Of a DNA stretch of 48,851 nucleotides, positions 30,676-40,216 are shown piece by piece. The translations under genes were made by a program, and so were the position numbers. Where the stretch lies: positions 27,598-76,448 of the forward strand of contig DUCT01000187.1 in the NCBI GenBank assembly GCA_012959665.1, given 5' to 3'. Numbering within the stretch: position 1 is the first letter of the stretch; each line of letters begins with the position of its first letter. The stretch is from Myxococcales bacterium. GTDB lineage: Bacteria; Myxococcota_A; UBA9160; UBA4427. The notes under the pieces are model-generated. The model had not been told where the DNA came from. It saw only the letters and a program-made list of their open reading frames with translations, and made no database searches.

Positions 30676-32958
30676 TCAGCGATAGAGAAAGATATCCGGG
30701 GTTTCCTTGGGTGGGCGCCAGCGCGGGAAGGCGCCAAGATTGAAATCGTTAAAACTGCCCTGGAAGACCAAGTCGAAGGGGAGAATCGACTCGCGTCCGC
30801 GCACCAGTCCGTAGCGCTCGCGCATGCTTTGATAGACATATGTGCTCTGGGCCGTGGGGCGCTTGTCCGGGCGACCCACCAGCCCGAGCAACGCGCGCTC
30901 GAGGAACTGATCGCGATCGGCATCGGCGGCCAGGGTGTCGTCGGGATCGATGAGCTGATTGCGACGGGTGGTCTCGTCGAGCATCGCCGCGAGCTGTGCC
31001 ATCCGCTGGGAAGAGATTTTTTTGTAGAGCGCGAGGGGCGGGGCCTTTTCGTCGCCCTCTTTGTCCACCATGTCGAAGCGCAGGCTTAGGCCGCCCAGCA
31101 AGGTCACACCGGCTGGATGAAGTTCGCCATCGACGATCTCTCCATTGATGAGAATGGGATTGATCCCGAGCCCTCCGGTTCCGGCGACACGCGGATTTTC
31201 CACCAGGAAATCCCGGGTGACGGTGATCTTCTGGGGAGAGGCGGTTTCGAGTTCGCTTCGTACCCGGTAGCCGGCGAGCTTGCCCCCGTCGTTGTCCGGA
31301 TATTCGATGGAGGTGTAGCGGAGGGCCTGGATTCGCCGGTCAGGGCGCCGAATTCCCTCGGCACTTCCGAGTTGTTGGGCTGCTGCGGCCTCGGCGAGAT
31401 CCGCGCGTTTTGCGTTTTCCATGGGGGGGAGAAAGTCGGCGATTCGTAACGCGCCCACGAAGTTGCCCCTGCCCTCCTCGTAAGTCAAAAGCCATGTCAT
31501 GAGTTCCTCGGCATGCTGACCATCGGGTTGAAGACCGAGGTAGCGGTAAGCGAGAATCGCGCTGGGCTGCTGGAAGTCAGGGGATTTCTGCCAGCGCCCG
31601 AAAATCATTCGTAGGGGAGAAGTCGCCAGGGCAGCGGCGATTCCCGGCGACTCCAAGACGACGGCCAGCGGTCGGGGAAGGTTCGGATAGCGAGTTTTCG
31701 TCGCGTAGTTGCCCAGCAGTCGCCAGCGAATTTCTTCGTTGCGTTTGCGTGTCCGCATCTCCCGGTAGGCGCGATATGGGTTTTGCCAGGGGTCTTGAAG
31801 CAAGTGGATGGCGTGTCGCACCATGAAGTTTTTCGCCGGGTCTTGCCGAGCGAGGGCGGCCAGGGTCTTCCAACTGGCCTCTGCCTCGCCGCCTTCGTAC
31901 TGGGCCAGGGCAAAGATGTAGGCCGCCTCTCCGCCCACACCTCCGCTGTCACGCGACTGCAATTCCAGGGTGTCGATGAGATCGGGTGCCAGGGGCTTGG
32001 CGCCCGGCGACGTGGTCAGCAGGGCGCTGGCGAGGGTGCGGCTTTCCGGGCCGTATTGGCGCCCCGGTGCCAGGGGGGCAGCCTCCAGTGATTGTTGGAA
32101 GAGCCGCCAATGCTCCGCGATGATCGCCTTGGAGCGCGCGAGGATCTTGTCGGCCTCGGGGCTGGGCCCCCAAAAGAGCGCACGCCGGGCCTCGAGCCCG
32201 GCCGCGCGGTATCGCCCGGCCTCTGCGGCCTGCCGGGCAGCGCGGAGCCGACGGGCGCGCATGGTTTCGGCCAGCTTCTTGTCCCCACCGGCGACCTGGC
32301 CGCGGACATACTCGGAATCGGCTGCGGCGGGATTGCGGGCCAGGTATTCCTTGCGCAGGGCGAGGGCCTGGCGATCGGTGGCCGGCAGCGCTTCGTCGTT
32401 GGAAAAACTGGCAAGGTAGTGGGCGACGCTTGTGGAGATTTGAAGGGGTGCGAGTATGAAGCCGTTGAAAACCGCTTGGCCCAGAGGCTGGGAAACGGCA
32501 TTGAAGGTGCGGGCCCAATAGCGTTCCCATGTGTCGCGCCTTCGGCGCCAGGCCAGGGCGAGCAGGTCGTCGTTGACCGATTGGGTGAGGCGAGCATCCA
32601 GGGCTGGGTCGGTTCCCCAGCCCCGGGTCAGTTCCCGGCTGGCGTCGCGGTAGGCCTCGGGGTTTTCCAGGGTGGAGTGGACCAGATTGGCGGCCAAGGG
32701 GTCGAGGTCCTCGCCCTTGTGCGCATCGGAAATTGTGCCCAACTTGGCCACGGCTTCCTTCAGGGCGGGCCGGTCATCGGCCAGGGCTGCCGCGGCGGCG
32801 CGGGCGGCCACCCGGTCCGAGGGCTCGGGAAGCCAGGGAGCCGGTGCGCTGAGAGGAATCAGGAGTGCACCGCCCGGCGGCGGCGGCCGACTGGCGCAGG
32901 CTCCCCCAGTCAAGGCCAAGGCCAGGGCCAATGGAAGGGCAACGGCCGGGCCGACCAT
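30676..32958 (-). CDS. Large putative lipoprotein, helical-repeat rich, no recognised domain
   Basis: Signal/lipobox-like MVGPAVALPLALALALTGGACAS; long continuous ORF; start may lie upstream (ORF open to 33060). Confidence 0.75.
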   Translation of the reverse strand: MVGPAVALPLALALALTGGACASRPPPPGGALLIPLSAPAPWLPEPSDRVAARAAAAALADDRPALKEAVAKLGTISDAHKGEDLDPLAANLVHSTLENPEAYRDASRELTRGWGTDPALDARLTQSVNDDLLALAWRRRRDTWERYWARTFNAVSQPLGQAVFNGFILAPLQISTSVAHYLASFSNDEALPATDRQALALRKEYLARNPAAADSEYVRGQVAGGDKKLAETMRARRLRAARQAAEAGRYRAAGLEARRALFWGPSPEADKILARSKAIIAEHWRLFQQSLEAAPLAPGRQYGPESRTLASALLTTSPGAKPLAPDLIDTLELQSRDSGGVGGEAAYIFALAQYEGGEAEASWKTLAALARQDPAKNFMVRHAIHLLQDPWQNPYRAYREMRTRKRNEEIRWRLLGNYATKTRYPNLPRPLAVVLESPGIAAALATSPLRMIFGRWQKSPDFQQPSAILAYRYLGLQPDGQHAEELMTWLLTYEEGRGNFVGALRIADFLPPMENAKRADLAEAAAAQQLGSAEGIRRPDRRIQALRYTSIEYPDNDGGKLAGYRVRSELETASPQKITVTRDFLVENPRVAGTGGLGINPILINGEIVDGELHPAGVTLLGGLSLRFDMVDKEGDEKAPPLALYKKISSQRMAQLAAMLDETTRRNQLIDPDDTLAADADRDQFLERALLGLVGRPDKRPTAQSTYVYQSMRERYGLVRGRESILPFDLVFQGSFNDFNLGAFPRWRPPKETPDIFLYR

Positions 32959-32989
32959 CCTCGGCGAGGCTCGGGGCCCCTGACGCTTT

Positions 32990-33955
32990 TTATCGGCTGA
33001 AGCGATCACCATCCACCCGGAGTGTAAAGGCCAAAAGGGCTTCGAGCCGACGGGCGTCATGAGAGGCGACGGATTCGTAGAGTTGCGCGGCGGGGTCGAT
33101 TAGATCCTGGAATTCCGCGGGATCGAATTCGAGGCTTTCGGGCGGGCTCGCGTCGACGTACTCCCGGGCCATTGCGTCGTAGAGGTTCGCCAGGGAGATC
33201 ATGTGGCCCAGGCGGTTTTTGCTGGCCGCGTGACGCGAAACCACCCGTTGAAGCTCGGCGACCGCCATGAGAGCGCCATCGGGGATAATGTGGCGGCGGT
33301 TGACGAAGTAGGCGGCGCGTACTTCATCGGCGCGTTCGATCTCTTCGGCAATGACCGCCTGCATGTAGTTGCCCCCGAGTTCATCGTAGAGGAAAGACAG
33401 CAGCGCCACGCGCTCCGCGAGTTCAGCGACCACCGCCTGGGGGTCTTCGAGCTCCCGGTCCGGGGAGACGGGCGGCGGGTCCAGGGGGTTTTCCAGGTGA
33501 GGACCCACGGTTAGGGCGGCGGTGATCTGCTCGCACACCGAGGCGCTGGCCTCGGCGGGTGCGCGTAATTCACCCTCGGGCCGTGCGGCTCGCAAGTAGT
33601 GGAGGGTGGCCAGGTCGTAGGCCCGCAAGCGCTCAAGGGCGCGGGCCTTGGCAAAATCCATGACCGGATCCATGTAGCCGCTGCGCAGGGGGTCGGCTTG
33701 GATTCGTTCGATGTTTTCCAGTCGGAGCAGGCTTGAGCGGTAGACGTTGCGCCCGGTGAAGTCGGTGGCGGGCGGAAATCGATATGTGTCGTCGGGCACG
33801 TGGCGGCGCAAGACCGCGACGACTTCGATGATGCTCTCGGTAGGCCCGTAAGTGGCTTCGAGCTTCTTGGTCTTGAGACTCGTGCACGAGGTGCTGACCA
33901 TGAGCAGGGCGCAGAGCCCGAGGCGGAGGCCAACCGCGCCTCGGGTCCAAGTCAT
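32990..33955 (-). CDS. Putative lipoprotein, no recognised domain
   Basis: MTWTRGAVGLRLGLCALLMVSTSCTSLKTKK lipobox-like signal; upstream of the larger lipoprotein on the same strand. Confidence 0.75.
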   Translation of the reverse strand: MTWTRGAVGLRLGLCALLMVSTSCTSLKTKKLEATYGPTESIIEVVAVLRRHVPDDTYRFPPATDFTGRNVYRSSLLRLENIERIQADPLRSGYMDPVMDFAKARALERLRAYDLATLHYLRAARPEGELRAPAEASASVCEQITAALTVGPHLENPLDPPPVSPDRELEDPQAVVAELAERVALLSFLYDELGGNYMQAVIAEEIERADEVRAAYFVNRRHIIPDGALMAVAELQRVVSRHAASKNRLGHMISLANLYDAMAREYVDASPPESLEFDPAEFQDLIDPAAQLYESVASHDARRLEALLAFTLRVDGDRFSR

Positions 33956-33958
33956 TTT

Positions 33959-35581
33959 TCAGCGCGCCGATTTTCGCGGTTTTCGGGTGGCTCGGCGATC
34001 TTTTCCGGTTCGAGCGGGCTTTCGCTTGGGGGCGATCAGGTTCAACATCTTTTCCGTGGCGATCACCGCCGCGGCCATCTGATCCGAGTCGACGCCGAGG
34101 GTTGTAAAAGTCTCGCCCGGGCCGCGTCCGCTCTTGACCGCGGTTCGTTGCCAGGTCACTTGGGTTTCCACCAGGGCGCCGGTCCGTCCACCGGGCGGAA
34201 TACGAACCTTGAAGTCCGCGAGCTTGGGGATGTCGAGTTCAAAAGCGCGCGCGGCTTTCTTGAGCGCATTCATGAGGGCGTCGTAACCGCCATCGCCCGA
34301 AGCCTCGGCTTTCTCCACGTTGCCCTCGTACGCCAGGGTGACTTCGGCCACGGGCGTCTCGCCCTCAGCGACGACCACTCGGTAGTGTTGAACGCGCAGC
34401 ATCTGTTCATCCGGAGACTTGAGCACGTCGGCAATGATGTAGGGGAGATCCTCCGGGGAGACGACGTGCTTCTTGTCTCCGAGTTCGATGATTCGCTTCA
34501 GCACCAGTTCGCGGTGGGCGGTGGGAAGCTCGATGCCCAGCCGCTGAAGATTGTGATCCAGGGATGCCTTGCCCGAGAGTTTGCCCAGGGCATACCGTCG
34601 GGCTCGTCCAAAGCGGCCGTGTTCGAGGCGGGTGTGGTAGAGGTCGCCCTTGGCATCGCCGTCGGCGTGGATTCCTGCGGTCTGGGTGAAAACGTCACGG
34701 CCGGTGATCGGCGTATTCGCGGCGATCTCCTTGCCGCTGAAGGTCTCCACCATGCGCGAGAGAGTGGTCAGTCGACCTTCGTTGATATCCGTGCGCAAGC
34801 TCGTGTGATCGTGAAGGGCGGTGACTACCTCGGTGAGGGACGAGTTGCCCGCGCGTTCTCCCATGGCGTTGACGCTGGTGTGGACGCCCCGGGCTCCGGC
34901 CTCCACAGCGGCCAGGCAGTTGGCCGTGGCGAGGCCGTAGTCGTTGTGGCCGTGGAATTCGAAATCGACCTGGGGCCAGGTTCGTGTCATCAGCCCGACG
35001 TAGCGAGTGGTGTCGCTGGGCGAGAAAATGCCCAGGGTGTCGGGCAGGTAGATGCGCGTCACCCGGAGCTCGCGCAGATGCTGCACGAAGGCGAACACGT
35101 AGTCGAAGGAATCGCGCACCCCGCTCGACCAATCCTCGAGATACACGTTGACCGTCAGGCGTTTGCGCCGGGCATAGCGGACAGTTTCTTCGACTCGGGC
35201 ACGATGCTGCTCGGGGCTGAGCCGGAGTTGCTCCCGGCAGTGTTTCTCGGATCCCTTGGCCAGGAGGTTCAGGACTTTGCCCCCCACATCGGCGATCCAG
35301 TCCACCGAGGTCTTGCCGTCGCAGAAGCCCAGGATTTCCACGCGCTGGATCACCCGGGCCTTGCGGGCCCACGCGGCGATGGACCGAGCCGCTTCGCGCT
35401 CGCCTTCGGATACTCGGGTCGAGGCGATTTCGATGCGATCGACCTCGGCTTCAAGCAGGAGCATCCGCGCGAGTTGGAGCTTCTCCGCCGGCGTGTACGA
35501 AACGTCGGGGGTCTGTTCTCCATCGCGCAGGGTGGTGTCCATTACGGCGATGTGCGGGGAAAGGTTTGCCTCTTTAGCCAT
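33959..35581 (-). CDS. cimA: (R)-citramalate synthase, Leptospira-type (alpha-isopropylmalate synthase family)
   Basis: MDTTLRDGEQTPDVSYTPAEKLQLARMLL, DRIEIASTRVSEGE, FEFHGHNDYGLATANCLAA, VFTQTAGIHADGDAKGDLY, ALVETQVTWQR; resembles Leptospira CimA from memory. Confidence 0.85.
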   Translation of the reverse strand: MAKEANLSPHIAVMDTTLRDGEQTPDVSYTPAEKLQLARMLLLEAEVDRIEIASTRVSEGEREAARSIAAWARKARVIQRVEILGFCDGKTSVDWIADVGGKVLNLLAKGSEKHCREQLRLSPEQHRARVEETVRYARRKRLTVNVYLEDWSSGVRDSFDYVFAFVQHLRELRVTRIYLPDTLGIFSPSDTTRYVGLMTRTWPQVDFEFHGHNDYGLATANCLAAVEAGARGVHTSVNAMGERAGNSSLTEVVTALHDHTSLRTDINEGRLTTLSRMVETFSGKEIAANTPITGRDVFTQTAGIHADGDAKGDLYHTRLEHGRFGRARRYALGKLSGKASLDHNLQRLGIELPTAHRELVLKRIIELGDKKHVVSPEDLPYIIADVLKSPDEQMLRVQHYRVVVAEGETPVAEVTLAYEGNVEKAEASGDGGYDALMNALKKAARAFELDIPKLADFKVRIPPGGRTGALVETQVTWQRTAVKSGRGPGETFTTLGVDSDQMAAAVIATEKMLNLIAPKRKPARTGKDRRATRKPRKSAR

Positions 35582-35818
35582 GGTTTCTTCTACCGTGCTT
35601 GTGGGTATTCGAGTTGTTAGTTAAAGGGGGAACCCGGGTATTGTCCGGCCACGAAGTCACCCGGTGAGCCGGACTTCCCAAGGCCCCTGGCTCCAGAGGC
35701 CAACGTCCGGGGCGGGCTGCGGGCGCTGGGAGGGTAACCGAGGGGCGGATCTCCTGTCGAGATGGCCCCGCTACACTGGAGGCCCCCCGGCGCGGCCGGC
35801 CCGGGCCTTGGAGAAACC

Positions 35819-36805
35819 GTGAACGAAGCCAGTCCAGAGCCCCGCCCCAATTCGCCAAGCGCCCGAATTATTTCGCTTTCTCCAGCGAATACGGGGGTTC
35901 GTCTGGACCTTTTTCTGGCGGCGGAACTCGACCTGTCCCGGGGCCAAGCGCGCCGGTTGCTCGAGCGGGGGGCGGTCTCCCTGGGCCAGCGCTTGCTCAC
36001 GCCCGGAGACAAGGGCATGGTGCTTCCGGTAAGGGGTGAGCTCAGTGTGGAGGCCTTCGTGGCGCCGGCGGACCAGCGGGCCCCGCAACCCGAGGCGAGT
36101 GAGACCCCCCCGACCCAATTGGCCGAAGGGGCGGGCTGGCTGGCCATGGACAAACCTCCAGGGATGCCCGTCCACCCGCTTCGACCGGACGAGACCGGAA
36201 CCCTGCTGGGTCATGTGGCGGTGCTTCGTCCCGAGGTTCACGGGGTGGGCGAGGGGGGTCTACGCAGCGGCGTGGTCCACCGTCTGGATGTGGATACGTC
36301 GGGTGTGGTTCTGGTAGCCACCGATCCCGAGCAGTGGGCCCGGATTCGCGGAGCCTTTCACGAGCATCGGGTGGCCAAACGTTACCGTGCCATTGTCGAG
36401 GGCAAGGTCGATTGGCCGGCGGAGGGGCTCGAGCTTCGGCTTCCGCTTCGGGTGGCGCGTCATAAGCCGGCGCTCGTCCGGGTGGCGAACCCCGAGGAAT
36501 CCGCCCGGGGTCGTTCCCGTGAAATCCAGCAGACCATGCGATGTATCGAGACCCTGCCCGGGGCGACCCTAGTGGAAATCGAACCGAAGACGGGTTTTCT
36601 ACACCAGATCAGAGCCAGCCTGGCCCACCTGGGGCACCCGGTGCTCGGCGATGAGCGCTACGGCGCCACCGCGGGTCGGGCCGGGGCCACCCGCCATATG
36701 CTGCACGCCGCCGAGGTCCGTTTCGAAGAGGTCACCGGGGCGGCGCCGGACCCGGAGGATTTCTGCGCGGTGCTCGCGCGGCTCCGCGGGGCAGAGGCGG
36801 ACTGA
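35819..36805 (+). CDS. RluA-family pseudouridine synthase
   Basis: S4-like N-term, LAMDKPPGMPVHP, VVHRLDVDTSGVVLVA, EPKTGFLHQIRASLAHLGHPVLGDERYG; GTG start. Confidence 0.9.
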   Translation: MNEASPEPRPNSPSARIISLSPANTGVRLDLFLAAELDLSRGQARRLLERGAVSLGQRLLTPGDKGMVLPVRGELSVEAFVAPADQRAPQPEASETPPTQLAEGAGWLAMDKPPGMPVHPLRPDETGTLLGHVAVLRPEVHGVGEGGLRSGVVHRLDVDTSGVVLVATDPEQWARIRGAFHEHRVAKRYRAIVEGKVDWPAEGLELRLPLRVARHKPALVRVANPEESARGRSREIQQTMRCIETLPGATLVEIEPKTGFLHQIRASLAHLGHPVLGDERYGATAGRAGATRHMLHAAEVRFEEVTGAAPDPEDFCAVLARLRGAEAD

Positions 36806-36856
36806 GGGCGCGCCCCTTTGTTCCGTCCAGGCCGGTCGGGGTGTTTCTCCCCGGGG

Positions 36857-37525
36857 CTAGTGAACCCGCAGCAGGGACAAACCGTCGGAGATCGGAAGCA
36901 TCACCGTATCGAAGCGTTCCTCCTGACTCGCCCATTCGTTGAAGGCCCGGATCGCCTGGGTGTTTTCGCTCTGATCCTCCAGATCAAGGACCGCACCGCT
37001 CCAGAGCACGTTGTCCACCAGGATCAGGCCGCCCGGGCGGACCAGACCCAACAGGGCCTCGCAGTAGTTGCGGTAATTGGTTTTGTCGGCGTCCACAAAG
37101 GCGAGATCGAAAGGCGCGGTCTTCCGACGGGCGAGATCGGCCAGGGTATCCAGGGCGGGGGCGATCCGCAGGTCGATCCGGGCGGCGACCCCGGCGCTCT
37201 CCCAAAAAGGCAGGCCCACCCGGGTCCACTCCTCACTGCGGTCGCAACAGATGAGTTCGCCGTTCTCTCCCAGACCCCGGGCCAGACAAAGCGCCGAGTA
37301 GCCGGTAAACGTGCCGATCTCGATGGCTCGGCGGGCGCCGGTGACCTGGGCCAGAAGGGTCATCAATGCACCCTGTTCCGGCGCAATCTGCATGACAGAA
37401 ATGCCTCCGAGTTCCCGGGTGGCCTCGATCAAGCCCTGGGCAATCGCGTCGGGTCGCGTGCCGTGATCCAGCAGGTAGTCGTGAATCTCCGGGGAGAGGG
37501 TGAAGGATTTGGGACGTTTGGCCAT
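36857..37525 (-). CDS. Class I SAM-dependent O-methyltransferase (CCoAOMT-like)
   Basis: RAIEIGTFTGYSALCLARGLGENGELICCD, DLAFVDADKTNYRNYCEALLGLVRPGGLILVDNVLWSG. Confidence 0.92.
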   Translation of the reverse strand: MAKRPKSFTLSPEIHDYLLDHGTRPDAIAQGLIEATRELGGISVMQIAPEQGALMTLLAQVTGARRAIEIGTFTGYSALCLARGLGENGELICCDRSEEWTRVGLPFWESAGVAARIDLRIAPALDTLADLARRKTAPFDLAFVDADKTNYRNYCEALLGLVRPGGLILVDNVLWSGAVLDLEDQSENTQAIRAFNEWASQEERFDTVMLPISDGLSLLRVH

Positions 37526-37536
37526 GGGATTCCAGT

Positions 37537-37645
37537 GGGGTGAGGTGACGTGGGGCGGAGCGGGGTGAGGTGAGGGGGGTTGGGGGGCGGGTTGGGGAGG
37601 AGCGGGTTGGGGAGGGGCCGGGAAGGGCGAGTGGGTGTCGGGCGG
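37537..37645. repeat. G-rich (plus) / C-rich (minus) imperfect tandem repeat upstream of the O-methyltransferase
   Basis: gcgggttggggagga...gcgggttggggagggg and ggggtgaggtga copies; many G-runs of 3 or more. Confidence 0.75.
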
Positions 37646-37854
37646 GGCTGAATGGCCTTGCGGCTTTGGATGGGTGCGGCGTCCAGTCTACAGAAGGAAG
37701 CCCGTGGTCGAAAATCTGCGGAGCCAATTTGGCTGCCCGGTTGTCGGGGCGGTCGCCGTCGGTCTAGGATGGATTCGGGCTGGGGACGCCCGGGGGTTCC
37801 GTGGGTACCGGCGGACGAGTGATTCGAGGGATCGCAGAAAAGGGGGAGAGCGGA

Positions 37855-38178
37855 GTGGCCGACCAGGAGCGCTTCGAAGTGCGCGTGAGTCCGATTCACG
37901 GCCGAGGGGTATTCGCCCAGCGCCGCCTGCGGGCGGGCGCCCATATCGCGACCTTCGAGGGCCGTCCCACTCGGCGTGACGGTATCCACGTTCTCTGGGT
38001 TCTCGACGACCACGAGCGTGAGATCGGGATCGAAGGGCGCAATGGGCTGCGCTTTCTCAACCACTCCCAGCATCCCAATGCCGAGTTTTCCGGGCTGGAA
38101 CTCTACGCGACCCGCAATATCCAACCGGGTCACGAACTGACCATTCACTATGGGGAAGCCTGGGAAGACGTGGATTGA
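37855..38178 (+). CDS. Stand-alone SET-domain protein
   Basis: SPIHGRGVFAQRRLRAGAHIATFEG, GLRFLNHSQHPNAEF, ATRNIQPGHELTIHYGEAWE; GTG start with RBS. Confidence 0.87.
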   Translation: MADQERFEVRVSPIHGRGVFAQRRLRAGAHIATFEGRPTRRDGIHVLWVLDDHEREIGIEGRNGLRFLNHSQHPNAEFSGLELYATRNIQPGHELTIHYGEAWEDVD

Positions 38179-38220
38179 AGCAGGTTTCGTCCGGGGCAAC
38201 CGAATCCGGGGCGAGCCGGA

Positions 38221-39543
38221 TTAGAGCACCCGATCGAGGATTCGCTCGGGGTCGGTTTCGCCGGTTTCGTCCTGATGGGCTCGGCAGCGGGTCAGGAGTT
38301 CGGCGAACTGGGGTCCAGGCACGAAGCCGCGTTTCACCAGGTGCTTGCCTTGGACGATGTCCGGCTCGGCGGCTTGGGCCACCCCCAAGGCGCCGGCTTC
38401 CCGAAGGAAGCGGTCGCCATCGGGGAAGGCACGAGCCAGGGCCTCTTCGGTGGTGCGTCCGAGATGGTCGGCTCGGGCAACCCGGGCCAACAATTCCATG
38501 GAGAGGTGGGAGGCTTCCAACTTTCGCGCCAGGCGTCTGTAGCCCCGAGGTCCGGCGGAGTTCCGGGGGTAGAGGGCCGGGGCCAGGTGATGCTCGACGA
38601 GTCCCGCCACTTTGCCCACCAGCCGGTTGGGCGCCCGCATCCCTTCGAGGAAGGCCACTGCAGCTAGGATGCCCCGGGCCTCGTGCCCCTGGGCTTGAAC
38701 ACGATCCTCTTCGATCCGGGTTTGCTCGGGTTTGCCCATGTCATGGCAAAGGGCACCAAACATCAGGGGGAGGTCGTCTTCATCGCCTCGCCGCAGAGCC
38801 GCGGCTTCGTCCACCACCATCAGGGTGTGGACCCAGACATCGCCTTCGGGATGCCAGCGTGGATCCTGGGGGACGCCGCGCAGGGCGTCCAACTCGGGAA
38901 AGTGGCCCAGCAAGTTCGCCTCTTCGAGGAAGTGGAAGGCTGCCGATGGACGCGCTGCGTCGAGCAGGAGCTTGCGAAACTCGTCAAAGATGCGCTCTCG
39001 CGCCACGCCGGAGAGGTCCTGCTCGCCGCTCAAGGCGATCAATTCGGTATCGGGGTGCATGTCGAGCTGCGCCGTCAGCCGAGCGACGCGCAGGGCTCGC
39101 AGGGGATCGTCGCCGAAGCGAGTGGGATCTGTCGAGCGCAGCACTCCCGCCTCAAGATCCCGCCGACCGCCGTGGGGGTCAAGGATTTCGCCGGTCAGGG
39201 GATCCAAGGCCATGCTGTTGAGGGTGAGATCGCGTCGCCGAGCGGCGGTGGCGAAGTCGAGTTCCGGACTCTCCGCCACGGCGAAGTCGATATCGAGACC
39301 GGCCAGGCGCAGGGACTCAAAGCTTTGTCCCATCCGAATCGGGCGACCGAACTCAGCGAGGTGCTCGGTCAATTGATCGAGGTTGCAGCCGAGGACCTCG
39401 ACGTCTTGATCCCGAGCCGGGCGCCCCAACAACTGATCCCGGACCGAGCCGCCCACGATCAGCGCCCGTCCCCCGGCCTGGGCAATATGGCGCGCGATGG
39501 CCGCGATGGTGACTTCCGGTTGCTGGGATGAGCTAGAGGGCAC
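38221..39543 (-). CDS. cca: CCA-adding enzyme / tRNA nucleotidyltransferase with HD domain
   Basis: ALIVGGSVRDQLLGRPARDQDVEV, RRRDLTLNSMALDPLTGEILDPHGG, DPLRALRVARLTAQL, FGALCHDMGKPE. Confidence 0.92.
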   Translation of the reverse strand: MPSSSSQQPEVTIAAIARHIAQAGGRALIVGGSVRDQLLGRPARDQDVEVLGCNLDQLTEHLAEFGRPIRMGQSFESLRLAGLDIDFAVAESPELDFATAARRRDLTLNSMALDPLTGEILDPHGGRRDLEAGVLRSTDPTRFGDDPLRALRVARLTAQLDMHPDTELIALSGEQDLSGVARERIFDEFRKLLLDAARPSAAFHFLEEANLLGHFPELDALRGVPQDPRWHPEGDVWVHTLMVVDEAAALRRGDEDDLPLMFGALCHDMGKPEQTRIEEDRVQAQGHEARGILAAVAFLEGMRAPNRLVGKVAGLVEHHLAPALYPRNSAGPRGYRRLARKLEASHLSMELLARVARADHLGRTTEEALARAFPDGDRFLREAGALGVAQAAEPDIVQGKHLVKRGFVPGPQFAELLTRCRAHQDETGETDPERILDRVL

Positions 39544-39649
39544 GGGGGAAAGCCTGGCACAGATGGACCGCGCGCCCCTCCTCGAGGAAGGCGGTCTGGG
39601 CTGGGGGCTGGGTCGGTTTTTTCACGCCCGTATCACCACGCCGCCCGGG

Positions 39650-40216
39650 TCACCGGGCCAGCATGACATAGAGGGCACCCCGCCCGCCGTGCCGGGGTTG
39701 AGCCGGGGCGCAGGCCGCCACGATCCTGCCCAGGGCCGGCTCCCTGAGCCAGTCGGCCAGGCCCTCGCGCAGGCGCGCCACGCCGTCCGGCGAATGGTGT
39801 CCCTTGCCGTGGACGATCAGCACGCAGGCCTCCCCGGCCTGTGCCGCCGCGGCCAACTCCGCGTGGACTCGTCGCCGGGCCGAGGCCAGGTCTGCGCCGT
39901 GGAGGTCGACTTTCCGGGTGCAGTCGAGATGGCCGCGTCGCAGTTGGTTGAATTCCCGTGCCCGCACCGATGAGCGCCGGCCGAGCAAGGGTTCGTCGGG
40001 GTTGGCAAATTGGAGTTCGGGCCCGGGGGCGCCGGAGCTTGGGCTCGAGGCGTCCCCGGCGGCGCTCGATTCGGGCCTCGGATTACCCGGGGCCTCGGGA
40101 GAGACTCGAGGGCCGGGCTCCAGGCGTTCGAGGTCCTCGATATTGTCGGCGAGATCGGAAAAGGAGCGCGCGTCATCGGGAGAGTCCGTATCGTTTTTTT
40201 TCCCGCCCGTCATCAT
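39650..40216 (-). CDS. Smr-domain protein
   Basis: RKVDLHGADLASARRRVHAEL, VLIVHGKGHHSPDGVARLREGLADWL, HGGRGALYVML; ATG overlaps the mutY stop. Confidence 0.88.
   Translation of the reverse strand: MMTGGKKNDTDSPDDARSFSDLADNIEDLERLEPGPRVSPEAPGNPRPESSAAGDASSPSSGAPGPELQFANPDEPLLGRRSSVRAREFNQLRRGHLDCTRKVDLHGADLASARRRVHAELAAAAQAGEACVLIVHGKGHHSPDGVARLREGLADWLREPALGRIVAACAPAQPRHGGRGALYVMLAR

Noticed and set aside
33800-35620. 606-aa plus-strand ORF
   Set aside because: Antisense to strongly supported cimA; high-GC shadow ORF with no recognisable domain.
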